Shown: positions 1 to 6,815 of the stretch, piece after piece
Position numbering within the stretch: position 1 is the first letter of the stretch
Layout: every line of letters starts with the position of its first letter
Assembly (NCBI GenBank): GCA_012512865.1
Contig: JAAZDH010000360.1
Location: forward strand, 1-13,075
Reading direction: 5' to 3'
From: Clostridiaceae bacterium
GTDB lineage: Bacteria > Bacillota > Clostridia > Acetivibrionales > DUMC01
DNA: 13,075 nt
The notes under the pieces: generated by a model
What the model saw: only the letters and a program-made list of their open reading frames with translations
Databases searched by the model: none
What the model was told of the DNA's origin: nothing
Made by a program: the position numbers and the translations under genes

Positions 1-1493
1 ATTGTGACCGCTCCCAGTTTTCCCGCCTGTGCAACTATTTCCGCTTCCCTTTCATGATGCTTGGCATTCAGTACATTATGGGGTATCCCCCGTCTCGTCA
101 GCATCTCACTCAACAACTCGGACTTTTCTATGGATATGGTTCCTATGAGGACAGGCCTTCCCTTCTGGTGGCACTCCACTATCTCATCTATAATAGCCTT
201 GAATTTTCCTGACTCGTTCTTGTATACCACGTCGGGGCAATCTATTCTTATCATGGGCATGTTGGTGGGAATTTCAACAACATCCATGTTGTAAATGGCC
301 CGGAATTCCTGTTCTTCGGTCAATGCCGTACCGGTCATCCCTGCAAGTTTTTTGTACATCCTAAAGTAATTCTGGAAGGTGATGGTAGCAAGGGTCTTGC
401 TTTCTCTTTCAACCCTTACGCCCTCCTTTGCTTCAATAGCCTGGTGCAGCCCTTCGCTGTAACGCCTGCCGTACATTAAGCGCCCTGTAAATTCATCCAC
501 GATAATAACCTGCCCGTCTTTTACAATGTAGTCCCTGTCCCTCTTCATCAGGGAATTGGCCTTGAGGGCCTGGTTTATGTGGTGAGATATGGCCATGTTG
601 TCCGGGTCGGAAAGGTTTTCAATCCCGAAATATTTCTCAGCCTTCATGATACCCTTGCTTGTCAAGGTAACCGTATGTGCTTTTTCATCAACAATGTAGT
701 CGGCATCAATATCATCCATATCTTCCTTGCTGTCCGTCCGGGTAAAAACAACAGGCTTCAGCCTCCTTACAAATGAATCGGCCTGCTTGTACAAATCCGT
801 TGATTTGTGGGCCGCTCCCGATATTATGAGCGGTGTACGGGCTTCATCTATCAGTATGCTATCCACCTCGTCGACGATGGCGTAATATAATTCCCTCTGC
901 ACCATATCTTCCTTGTATATCACCATGTTGTCCCTTAGATAGTCAAATCCGAATTCATTGTTCGTTCCATACGTTATGTCGCTCCCGTATGCTTTCTTCC
1001 TCTGGCTGCTATTCAACCCATGAACTATGAGCCCTACTTCAAGGCCAAGGAAGTTGTATATTTTGCCCATCCATTCGCTGTCCCTCTTCGCCAGGTAGTC
1101 ATTTACGGTAACAACATGCACCCCTCTCCCTTCAAGTGCGTTCAAATACACGGGAAGCGTGGCTACAAGCGTTTTTCCTTCACCTGTTTTCATTTCGGCA
1201 ATGCGGCCCTGGTGCAGGATTATGCCTCCAATCAGCTGCACCCTGAAATGCCTCATGTCCAAGACTCTCACGGATGCCTCCCTTACCACCGCAAAGGCCT
1301 CCGGCAGTAATTCATCCAATGTTTCCCCTTTTTGAAGCCTTTCTTTGAACTCTGAAGTTTTTTTCCTCAGGCTTTCATCACTTAGCCTTTTCATCCCGGG
1401 CTCAAGGGCTTCTATCCTGTCTACTATTGGTATTATCCTTTTTATTTCCCGTTCGCTATAAGTTCCTATCACCTTTTCTATGAGTTTTAACAT
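1..1493 (-). CDS. secA: Preprotein translocase ATPase SecA, N-terminal 497 residues (runs off the left edge)
   Basis: SecA is the cytosolic motor that binds preproteins and drives them through SecYEG using ATP. Translating the minus strand from the ATG at 1493 gives an open frame to the window edge. Recognisable motifs are Walker A MKTGEGKT (residues 101-108), NDYLAKRD (131-138), TNNEFGFDYLRDNM (177-190), the DEAD-box-type Walker B with the following DEARTP stretch (VDEVDSILIDEARTP, 207-221), GRLMYGRRYSEGLHQA (337-352) and AGMTGTALTEEQEF (384-397). This covers nucleotide-binding domain 1, the start of the preprotein cross-linking domain and the beginning of the second motor domain. The C-terminal scaffold/wing and zinc-binding tail lie outside the window. 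The start is supported by GGAGG 8 nt upstream. The gene lies 102 bp downstream of the DUF5317-like gene on the same strand. Family assignment is essentially certain. Confidence 0.97.
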   Translation of the reverse strand, partial: MLKLIEKVIGTYSEREIKRIIPIVDRIEALEPGMKRLSDESLRKKTSEFKERLQKGETLDELLPEAFAVVREASVRVLDMRHFRVQLIGGIILHQGRIAEMKTGEGKTLVATLPVYLNALEGRGVHVVTVNDYLAKRDSEWMGKIYNFLGLEVGLIVHGLNSSQRKKAYGSDITYGTNNEFGFDYLRDNMVIYKEDMVQRELYYAIVDEVDSILIDEARTPLIISGAAHKSTDLYKQADSFVRRLKPVVFTRTDSKEDMDDIDADYIVDEKAHTVTLTSKGIMKAEKYFGIENLSDPDNMAISHHINQALKANSLMKRDRDYIVKDGQVIIVDEFTGRLMYGRRYSEGLHQAIEAKEGVRVERESKTLATITFQNYFRMYKKLAGMTGTALTEEQEFRAIYNMDVVEIPTNMPMIRIDCPDVVYKNESGKFKAIIDEIVECHQKGRPVLIGTISIEKSELLSEMLTRRGIPHNVLNAKHHEREAEIVAQAGKLGAVT

Positions 1494-1527
1494 CCGTCAA
1501 GCCTCCGTCTGCTTGTTTTATATTCCT

Positions 1528-1600
1528 ATTATAACTATTTATAACTATGTTCTTCTTTTATGATATTATAGTACTTCATGCATGATTTTATATAACTATG
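1528..1600 (-). repeat. Short AT-rich direct repeats (ATAGTTATAA type) in the secA upstream region
   Basis: On the minus strand the decamer ATAGTTATAA occurs at about 1541-1550 and again, adjacent, at 1531-1540. A third, slightly different copy (CATAGTTATA) lies at 1591-1600, overlapping the DUF5317-like stop codon. The copy nearest secA contains a perfect -10 hexamer TATAAT (1528-1533), about 35 nt upstream of the secA start, but no convincing -35 hexamer lies 16-18 bp further up. A perfect 10-bp palindrome, TCATGCATGA, sits at 1576-1585. This may be the secA promoter region; the repeats could equally be low-complexity AT sequence. Confidence 0.3.
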
Positions 1601-2228
1601 AAAATTTCTCTTCCTTGTATTTATTTTCCCGGCATTTCACTCCCCGGTGCCTCTTTCCCCGTATCAAGTCGAGTATGCTGTACCCGGAAAACATTTCAAA
1701 TACGAGAATTCCTATTCCCAGTGTGATTAACACGTCCCCGATGCTTATAATACGCATGAAAAAGCCGAATATTCCCGGCGGCTCTATTATATCTGCCAGG
1801 AAAACCAGCCTGGTGCTCTCATCTATAAAAACATGCTTGAAATCCAGTCCTTTCTCTACCATTTCAATTGCCTGCCACAGGCCGTTCCTGGATAGAATTT
1901 CACGGTTTACCGGCATCCTGCCGTTATTGAACATTATTACCAGCGCGTTCAAAGCTGTTCCCAGGGCAATCGTATCTATTCCGGCATATTTCTTGTTAAA
2001 CCAGAACCCGGAAAATAACAAGCAGAAAACAACCATGTTAATCCACACGGCATTATTGATGACATGGTAGGGCAACCTTCCAATAGCTAATTGAGCAACA
2101 AATTGAACCAATAATCCCAAGACAATTAGGAATCCTTTTTTAAATTTGAAATTCGTAAAATTACTAAATCGTCCCCCGGATATTAGCGATGCAGCCATGC
2201 CTAGAACTGCTGACAAGACATAACTCAA
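1596..2228 (-). CDS. DUF5317-like integral membrane protein of unknown function
   Basis: A 210-residue hydrophobic protein with about five to six predicted membrane segments (roughly residues 3-18, 31-50, 61-78, 84-100 and 155-180). It carries a glycine-rich N-terminal GGRF (18-21), a central NALVIMFNNGRMPV stretch (94-107) and a conserved-looking LADIIEPP-type loop (144-151). I recognise this pattern from the DUF5317 family of Firmicutes membrane proteins; its function is unknown. The C-terminus (about 188-210) is basic and probably cytosolic. The gene starts 33 nt after the yerC-like stop codon, so the two probably share a transcript that may run on to secA. An AGAGGTGA Shine-Dalgarno lies about 11 nt before the ATG, slightly long, but an in-frame stop just upstream excludes a longer form. 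Confidence 0.75.
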   Translation of the reverse strand: MSYVLSAVLGMAASLISGGRFSNFTNFKFKKGFLIVLGLLVQFVAQLAIGRLPYHVINNAVWINMVVFCLLFSGFWFNKKYAGIDTIALGTALNALVIMFNNGRMPVNREILSRNGLWQAIEMVEKGLDFKHVFIDESTRLVFLADIIEPPGIFGFFMRIISIGDVLITLGIGILVFEMFSGYSILDLIRGKRHRGVKCRENKYKEEKFS

Positions 2229-2261
2229 GGAATCACCTCTTTGTATTAATCCTCTTTCGCA

Positions 2262-2561
2262 TTAATCCCAGCCCTTGTTATCCAACCTGTCAAGGATCGC
2301 ATTGTACCCGTCGGCCCCGTAATTAAGGCACCTGTTCACCCTGCTTATGGTAGCAGTGCTGGCCCCGGTTGCCTCACTTATCTCGTTATAGGTTTTCTTT
2401 TCCCTTAAAAGTCTTGCTACTTCAAGTCTCTGGGCTAAAGCCTTGATTTCGGCTATCGTGCATATGTCCTCAAAAAACTTGTAGCATTCTTCCCGGTTTT
2501 TTAGCAGCAAAATTGCTTCAAAAAGCCTGTCAACAAGGGGGCTTTTTAACTTATCATTCAT
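2262..2561 (-). CDS. yerC: YerC/YecD family TrpR-like DNA-binding protein
   Basis: A 99-residue, almost entirely helical protein that matches the TrpR-related YerC/YecD family of Firmicutes. Its length is close to that of B. subtilis YerC. The Trp-repressor-like helix-turn-helix is visible as AEIKALAQRLEVARLL (37-52) followed by TYNEISEATGASTATISRVNRCL (57-79); the last part is the recognition helix. Family knowledge: a TrpR fold, but these proteins lack a well-established tryptophan-repressor role. Inference: a local transcription regulator, possibly acting on the divergent promoter region just upstream. A sigma-A-type promoter (TTGACT, 17 bp, TAAAAT) lies at 2598-2626. The nearest Shine-Dalgarno (AGAGGG) is about 11 nt from the ATG. 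The gene is followed by the DUF5317-like gene. Confidence 0.85.
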   Translation of the reverse strand: MNDKLKSPLVDRLFEAILLLKNREECYKFFEDICTIAEIKALAQRLEVARLLREKKTYNEISEATGASTATISRVNRCLNYGADGYNAILDRLDNKGWD

Positions 2562-2597
2562 GTGCCCATCAACCCTCTTACTTGATTTCTACATACA

Positions 2598-2626
2598 ATT
2601 TTAATTTAAATAAACATTAAAGTCAA
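2598..2626 (-). promoter_or_regulatory. Sigma-A promoter for yerC
   Basis: On the minus strand, -35 TTGACT (2621-2626) and -10 TAAAAT (2598-2603) are separated by exactly 17 bp. Each hexamer differs from the consensus at a single position. The start site would fall near 2591, about 30 nt before the yerC ATG. Confidence 0.65.
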
Positions 2627-2636
2627 AAGAATTATG

Positions 2637-2645
2637 TGATATAAT
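2637..2645 (+). promoter_or_regulatory. Extended -10 promoter for the acetyltransferase gene
   Basis: A perfect TATAAT at 2640-2645 is preceded by TGA at 2637-2639, giving the extended -10 form TGnTATAAT. The -35 position 17 bp upstream (2617-2622, TTAAAG) is poor, as is common for extended -10 promoters, and it overlaps the -35 of the divergent yerC promoter. Transcription would start near 2652. Confidence 0.6.
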
Positions 2646-2647
2646 TA

Positions 2648-2661
2648 CTGTAACAATACAG
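2648..2661. promoter_or_regulatory. Operator-like inverted repeat at the predicted start site
   Basis: CTGTA-ACAA-TACAG is a perfect 5-bp inverted repeat with a 4-nt spacer. It begins 2 bp after the -10 hexamer, so it covers the predicted transcription start of the acetyltransferase gene. Its position suits a repressor site; it could also form a very short hairpin at the mRNA 5' end. No regulator can be assigned from sequence alone. Confidence 0.35.
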
Positions 2662-2685
2662 CTTTAAACGGAGGTGGCATGACAG

Positions 2686-3819
2686 GTGAAAATATATGTA
2701 CATCCAGTAAGAACCAAAACCGAATTGGACATCTTTATCAAGTTTCCATGGCAAATATACAAGGGAAATAAGTACTGGGTACCCCCGCTCATCGGAGATA
2801 TGAAAAAGGTATTGCTTCCCCTCATCAACCCCCAAACCCGAAGCAGGCAGTGTGAACTATACCTTGCCTTCATTGAAGGCAAACCCGCGGCGAGGATATT
2901 TGTTGCCATCGATGAAATGCTCAACATGAAAAAGAATATAAGAATGGGTTATTTCTCCATGTTCGAGTGCATCAATGATACAACGGCTGCAAAAGCCATC
3001 TTCGATAAAGCTTTTTCCTGGTTCAAGGAAAACAATGTCAACCTGGTAAAAGGTCCTTTTTCCCTGGATGGAGCAAACAGGGACGAATTCAAGGGAATTT
3101 TGATAGATTCCTTTGATATGCCTCCCGTGTTACTGAATACATACAATCCCGGGTACTATAAAAGTATTCTTGAAAGCTTGGGATTTGAGAAGGACTACGA
3201 TGTATACGCGTATTATCTTGACAAAGACAAGTTGTTCGAAAAAAACCCTGAAAAAGTCCTGGAATATGCCAAGAAAAGGTATAATTTCAGGGTGGATAAA
3301 ATCGATTTGAAAAACCTGGAAAAGGAAATTAACGACATAAAATACATACTTGACCGTGCAGTTCCCGATGAATGGGAGGATCTTAACCCCCCTTCAATGG
3401 ACGATATAAGGGAAATAGCAGAAAGCCTGCTTTCTTTCGCAGACCCGGACTTGATACCGATAGCAAGGCGGAATGATGACAATACCCCTATTGGCTTTGC
3501 CATAGCCCTCCCTGATTACAACCAGGTTTTGATTCACTTGAATGGACGCCTCAATCCCCTTTCCGCACTGAAATTTGCGTGGTATAAGAGAAAAATCAGC
3601 GGGGCCCGCATATTCATAATGTTCATAATTCCCGAATATAGAAAGAAGGGCGTCTCCTTTGCCATTTACCACCAGATATTTTTAAACGGTATAAAAAAAG
3701 GATATACATGGGGTGAAGGATCAACCATAGGCGAAACCAACCCTAATATGCTAAATGATATTGAAAGCGTAGGGGGCCGGAGGTATAAAACCTACCGTAT
3801 CTACAAAAAAGAAATATGA
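2686..3819 (+). CDS. GNAT-family N-acetyltransferase-like protein
   Basis: A 377-residue soluble protein that fits a family annotated as GNAT N-acetyltransferase (YghO-like). Typical features are the N-terminal FIKFPWQIYKGNKYWVPPL (17-35), a central GPFSLDGANRDEFKGILIDSFD (123-144), NTYNPGYYKSILESLGFEKDYD (151-172) and a C-terminal acetyl-CoA-site-like segment IIPEYRKKGVSFAIYHQIF (314-332). The last resembles the R/Q-x-x-G-x-G/A pyrophosphate loop but with KKGVSF in place of the canonical loop. Substrate is unknown. The start is GTG: an in-frame stop (2680-2682) lies directly upstream and the family N-terminus begins here. GGAGG (2670-2674) is about 11 nt from the GTG and much closer to an out-of-frame ATG at 2679. 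It is the only plus-strand gene here and converges on the glycosyltransferase gene with a 34-bp gap. Confidence 0.8.
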   Translation: MKIYVHPVRTKTELDIFIKFPWQIYKGNKYWVPPLIGDMKKVLLPLINPQTRSRQCELYLAFIEGKPAARIFVAIDEMLNMKKNIRMGYFSMFECINDTTAAKAIFDKAFSWFKENNVNLVKGPFSLDGANRDEFKGILIDSFDMPPVLLNTYNPGYYKSILESLGFEKDYDVYAYYLDKDKLFEKNPEKVLEYAKKRYNFRVDKIDLKNLEKEINDIKYILDRAVPDEWEDLNPPSMDDIREIAESLLSFADPDLIPIARRNDDNTPIGFAIALPDYNQVLIHLNGRLNPLSALKFAWYKRKISGARIFIMFIIPEYRKKGVSFAIYHQIFLNGIKKGYTWGEGSTIGETNPNMLNDIESVGGRRYKTYRIYKKEI

Positions 3820-3853
3820 TTTAGCAAAGCCGTTATGATTTGCATTCTTCGTT

Positions 3854-5125
3854 TTACTCGGCGGCCTCTTCCTCAATGTTTATCCCGTTGATTATTATTT
3901 CATCCCGCATGAATTCCTCGTCGAGTACGGCAACATCGCTAAGTTTCATATTCTCTATATATCCGCCCTTTGTTACCTTGTACTCTATCCCCCTCCACGT
4001 AACGCAAGGCTTTGTAAAAGAACACAAGAGGAAAAATGTGCCGAAAATGTCGAAGAATAAGGGCATAATAATATCCACCGGCATAACCCTGTTTTTTGTA
4101 ACTATCCTGTGAAAAAAGCCATGAATAGTCCTGAATGCCATGAATGCAAGGGAAAGGTAAATAATCTTCGCATTTTGCGTAACAAGGCCCATGATGAATA
4201 TTGCCCAATACCAGAAAAGAATTGCCACAAACGCTGGCAAATCCACGGCTATGTGGGTTTTTATCCCTACGGCTATTCTCTTTGCATAGTTAAAAGATTT
4301 TTCCATTGGAATCCTGTCAACATGGCATTCAATAAAGGGGCCAAGGACCAGTTTATAATCCATCCTGTAAAGGGTGTTTCCGAGATGCAGGTCTTCCAGC
4401 AGGGAATTGCCATAGGCTTCAAGCCCGCCGACTTCCTGTATAAGCTTTTTCCTCATCCCGAATGCCGCCCCGGTTGCTCCCACATCCATGCCAAGCTTGG
4501 TAAAGAATGCCCACATGAAATCAGTCTCGCTGTTCTGGATAAAAGTGAAAAACCTTGTCCAAAAATCCCTGCCTCCTATATTGACTTGCCCGCAGGTGGT
4601 CATGCCCACTTTTTCATCAAGCAGGGGCCTTGTCATTTTTACAATAAAGTCAGGTTTTACCCTTATGTCACTATCGCCAAAAAGGATTATGTCATATTTC
4701 GCCCTTTTCAATCCGTGCACCATGTTGGAACTCTTGCCGTTCAAACCTTCAATTACGGGGTTTATTATTATCTCTATATCCTTGTCGGGGTAGCGCTCCT
4801 TCAGCTTTTTAACCACATCAATGGCGGGGTCGTCATATTCCTGGAAGCTGAAAATGTGCTGGACCTCTCCCCTGTAATTTTGATTCATCCAGCTTTCCAG
4901 GTTTTTTTCAAATTCAAAATCCAGGTCTTTAACCGGGTGTATTACCGTTACAGGTACATTTTCGTCCCTTTCATCAGATTCGATAATCGTGTTGCTCCAG
5001 CGAAGATGGAGATAAACGAATATCAATTGAGCCACCCAAAATGAACAGAACAGGATACCGATGCCCAGCGAAACTGCAAAATAAATCATTTTAAATGCCC
5101 CCATATATAATTTTTTAGCCGGCAT
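3854..5125 (-). CDS. Membrane glycosyltransferase, ceramide glucosyltransferase/HpnI-like (GT2/GT21)
   Basis: A 423-residue enzyme with one N-terminal membrane anchor (about residues 13-39), a GT-A catalytic domain (about 56-275) and two to four C-terminal hydrophobic segments (295-315, 319-338, 350-370). Catalytic-site features are PVTVIHPVKD (58-67), the DxD-type motif FGDSDIRV (149-156), the GATGAAFGMRKKLIQEVGGL acceptor region (216-235) and LLEDLHLG (242-249). Enzymes of this type transfer a sugar to a lipid at the cytosolic membrane face. The (Q/R)xxRW motif of GT21 is replaced by YAKRI (280-284), so donor and acceptor are uncertain. The ATG at 5125 lies inside a strong palindrome and lacks a good Shine-Dalgarno. 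The ATG at 5089 (residue 13) has GGGGG 8 nt upstream and places the membrane segment at the N-terminus, so it is the likelier start. A promoter lies at 5226-5254. Confidence 0.85.
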   Translation of the reverse strand: MPAKKLYMGAFKMIYFAVSLGIGILFCSFWVAQLIFVYLHLRWSNTIIESDERDENVPVTVIHPVKDLDFEFEKNLESWMNQNYRGEVQHIFSFQEYDDPAIDVVKKLKERYPDKDIEIIINPVIEGLNGKSSNMVHGLKRAKYDIILFGDSDIRVKPDFIVKMTRPLLDEKVGMTTCGQVNIGGRDFWTRFFTFIQNSETDFMWAFFTKLGMDVGATGAAFGMRKKLIQEVGGLEAYGNSLLEDLHLGNTLYRMDYKLVLGPFIECHVDRIPMEKSFNYAKRIAVGIKTHIAVDLPAFVAILFWYWAIFIMGLVTQNAKIIYLSLAFMAFRTIHGFFHRIVTKNRVMPVDIIMPLFFDIFGTFFLLCSFTKPCVTWRGIEYKVTKGGYIENMKLSDVAVLDEEFMRDEIIINGINIEEEAAE

Positions 5126-5159
5126 TGGCTGCCCGGTTCACCGCGCGCGCCAATGCCGG
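5119..5159. promoter_or_regulatory. GC-rich palindrome in the glycosyltransferase leader
   Basis: Arms 5119-5129 and 5149-5159 are perfect 11-bp inverted complements (CCGGCATTGGC / GCCAATGCCGG). The 19-nt loop holds a second nested inverted repeat, CGGT-TC-ACCG (5134-5143), centred almost on the same point. The element is far richer in GC than the AT-rich DNA around it. In the minus-strand transcript it lies about 60-100 nt from the predicted 5' end and ends about 16 nt before the GGGGG Shine-Dalgarno at 5098-5102. It contains the ATG at 5125. No U-run follows on the transcribed strand, so it is not a standard terminator. Confidence 0.7.
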
Positions 5160-5225
5160 TATGTTCCTGTTTTTTACTTTTCAAGGCCGCTCCCCGGAAA
5201 GTCGTTTGCGTTACTTTACGTTTCT

Positions 5226-5254
5226 ATTATATAATGTTTTTCAGCCGTGTACAA
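5226..5254 (-). promoter_or_regulatory. Sigma-A promoter for the glycosyltransferase gene
   Basis: On the minus strand, -35 TTGTAC (5249-5254) and a perfect -10 TATAAT (5226-5231) are separated by 17 bp. The predicted start near 5219 gives a leader of about 95 nt to the first ATG or 130 nt to the likelier second start, with the palindrome inside it. Confidence 0.65.
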
Positions 5255-5261
5255 CATGTTA

Positions 5262-5420
5262 CAACATATATATACGGTTTAATTTTGCCCGCCAATTATA
5301 TTTTTTCTGTCCAGCATCCTGTCCGGCATATTCATTTATATTTGCACCTGCATCTGCATTTGCACGTGAGCATTTATTTATACTTTCACATGCCCCTGCA
5401 TTTACACTTGCATATGCACT
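5262..5420 (-). other. In-frame open extension of 53 codons directly after the enolase stop
   Basis: Continuing the enolase frame past its TAA stop (5421-5423), the next 53 codons are all sense before TAA at 5259-5261. The conceptual peptide begins SAYASVNAGACESI and is rich in X-Ala dipeptides, mostly GCA codons, then becomes basic (KKYNWRAKLNR). Much of the openness follows from a hexanucleotide repeat whose unit is two codons long. It could be a remnant of a former C-terminal tail, a readthrough product, or chance. No Shine-Dalgarno or independent start is visible. Confidence 0.3.
5335..5420. repeat. Degenerate hexanucleotide tandem repeat (nnTGCA)
   Basis: On the plus strand the tetramer TGCA recurs in strict 6-bp phase at 5343, 5349, 5355, 5361, 5397, 5409 and 5415. 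Decayed units (TGAG, TGCC, TACA, TTCA) fill the same phase between them, about 13 units in all. The array ends at the enolase stop codon. Confidence 0.65.
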
Positions 5421-6722
5421 TTATTTATTCTTCAGGTTGAAAAATGCGTTTATGGCCGGGTATTGGGCCACATTGCCAAGTTCTTCCTCTATTCTTAAAA
5501 GCTGGTTGTATTTTGCCACCCGGTCTGTTCTTGAAGGAGCGCCCGTTTTAATCTGACCGGCATTTACCGCTACCGCTATATCGGCAATAGTCGCATCCTC
5601 CGTTTCTCCCGACCTGTGGGAAACAACGGCCGTGTATCCTGCCCTGTTTGCCATTTGAATCGCATCAAGGGTTTCAGTTAGGGTGCCAATCTGGTTCACC
5701 TTGATTAATATGGAATTGGCCACTCCCAAATCGATTCCCTTCTTTAATCTTTGAGTGTTGGTAACAAAAAGGTCATCTCCCACCAGCTGGATTTTTCCTC
5801 CCAATTCACTGGTAAGCATTTTCCACCCTTCCCAGTCTTCCTCGGCCAGCCCGTCTTCCAATGAAATAATGGGATACTTGTTGGCAAGGTCCGCCCAGAA
5901 CTTCACCATTTCATCCCGTGTTTTCCTGGTACCGGTTTTCCAGAACAGGTATGTCCCATCATCCTGGTACATTTCCGTCGCCGCAGCATCTATGGCAATG
6001 CGGAAATCATCCCCTTCCTTGTAGCCAGCATTTTTTATTGCCTCCAGTATAACCTGTATCGCTTCCTCGTCGGTTTTAAGGTTCGGGGCAAAGCCGCCCT
6101 CGTCTCCCACAGCCGTACTGTAACCCTTGTCTTTCAATACCTTCTTAAGGTTGTGGAATACCTCTGCGCACATCCTCAGTGCATTTGAAAAGCAGCAGGC
6201 TCCCACGGGCATTATCATGAATTCCTGGATATTTACGCTGTTATCCGCATGTTTTCCCCCGTTTAATATGTTCATCATGGGTACTGGCAGCACCTTGGCA
6301 TTTACTCCTCCTATATACTGGTACAAGCTTAATCCCAGCGATTCTGCCGCTGCTTTTGCTACTGCCAGTGAAACACCCAGTATGGCATTTGCGCCGAGTC
6401 TTCCCTTGTTGGGAGTCCCGTCCAATTCAATCATTAAATTGTCTATGGCAACCTGGTCGTAAACATTCATTCCCTCTACTTCTTCAGATATTATCTTGTT
6501 TACATTTTCAACGGCTTTTTGCACACCTTTGCCCAGGTACCTTCCTTTATCGCCATCTCTTAATTCAACTGCCTCAAAGGCTCCCGTTGAAGCTCCCGAA
6601 GGTACGGCAGCCCTTCCTATGAAACCATCGGCTGTCGCCACATCCACTTCGATAGTGGGATTTCCCCTAGAGTCCATAATCTCCCTTGCAAATACACTGT
6701 CAATTTCCAGGTAATAACCCAT
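5421..6722 (-). CDS. eno: Enolase (phosphopyruvate hydratase)
   Basis: Enolase converts 2-phosphoglycerate to phosphoenolpyruvate in glycolysis and works in the cytosol as a Mg2+-dependent oligomer. The 433-residue length is normal. With the start at 6722, expected active-site features are SGASTGAFEA (42-51), NIQEF with E167, the general acid GDEGGFAP (E208), metal ligands D245, E289 (SLEDGL) and D316 (GDDL), the catalytic base K341 (ILIKVNQIGT), SHRSGETED (368-376) and IKTGAPSRTDR (391-401). An ATG at 6728 would add Met-Cys, but it sits immediately after the AGGAGA Shine-Dalgarno. The ATG at 6722 is 7-8 nt away and gives the usual N-terminus. The gene stands alone, without the other glycolytic genes often found beside it. 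Phased A-tracts lie upstream and a hexamer repeat downstream. No clear -35/-10 pair was found. Confidence 0.98.
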   Translation of the reverse strand: MGYYLEIDSVFAREIMDSRGNPTIEVDVATADGFIGRAAVPSGASTGAFEAVELRDGDKGRYLGKGVQKAVENVNKIISEEVEGMNVYDQVAIDNLMIELDGTPNKGRLGANAILGVSLAVAKAAAESLGLSLYQYIGGVNAKVLPVPMMNILNGGKHADNSVNIQEFMIMPVGACCFSNALRMCAEVFHNLKKVLKDKGYSTAVGDEGGFAPNLKTDEEAIQVILEAIKNAGYKEGDDFRIAIDAAATEMYQDDGTYLFWKTGTRKTRDEMVKFWADLANKYPIISLEDGLAEEDWEGWKMLTSELGGKIQLVGDDLFVTNTQRLKKGIDLGVANSILIKVNQIGTLTETLDAIQMANRAGYTAVVSHRSGETEDATIADIAVAVNAGQIKTGAPSRTDRVAKYNQLLRIEEELGNVAQYPAINAFFNLKNK

Positions 6723-6815
6723 ACACATTCTCCTTTCAATTGTACATAAAATTTTAATTTCAATTTTAACTGCGCTTGTTTTTATATCTATTTTTATTAT
6801 TTTACTTTGGTTTTA

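Noticed and set aside
3820..3853. GCAAA-N10-TTTGC inverted repeat between the convergent genes as a bidirectional terminator
   Set aside because: Only a 5-bp stem with a 10-nt loop and no T-run on either side; too weak to call.
4109..5044. Long plus-strand ORF of 311 codons inside the glycosyltransferase gene
   Set aside because: It is antisense to a clearly conserved enzyme, has no recognisable domain and no Shine-Dalgarno; a shadow frame.
5153..5440. Plus-strand ORF with a His-Leu repeat downstream of eno
   Set aside because: The repeat is only the complementary reading of the nnTGCA hexamer array, and no promoter or Shine-Dalgarno supports it.
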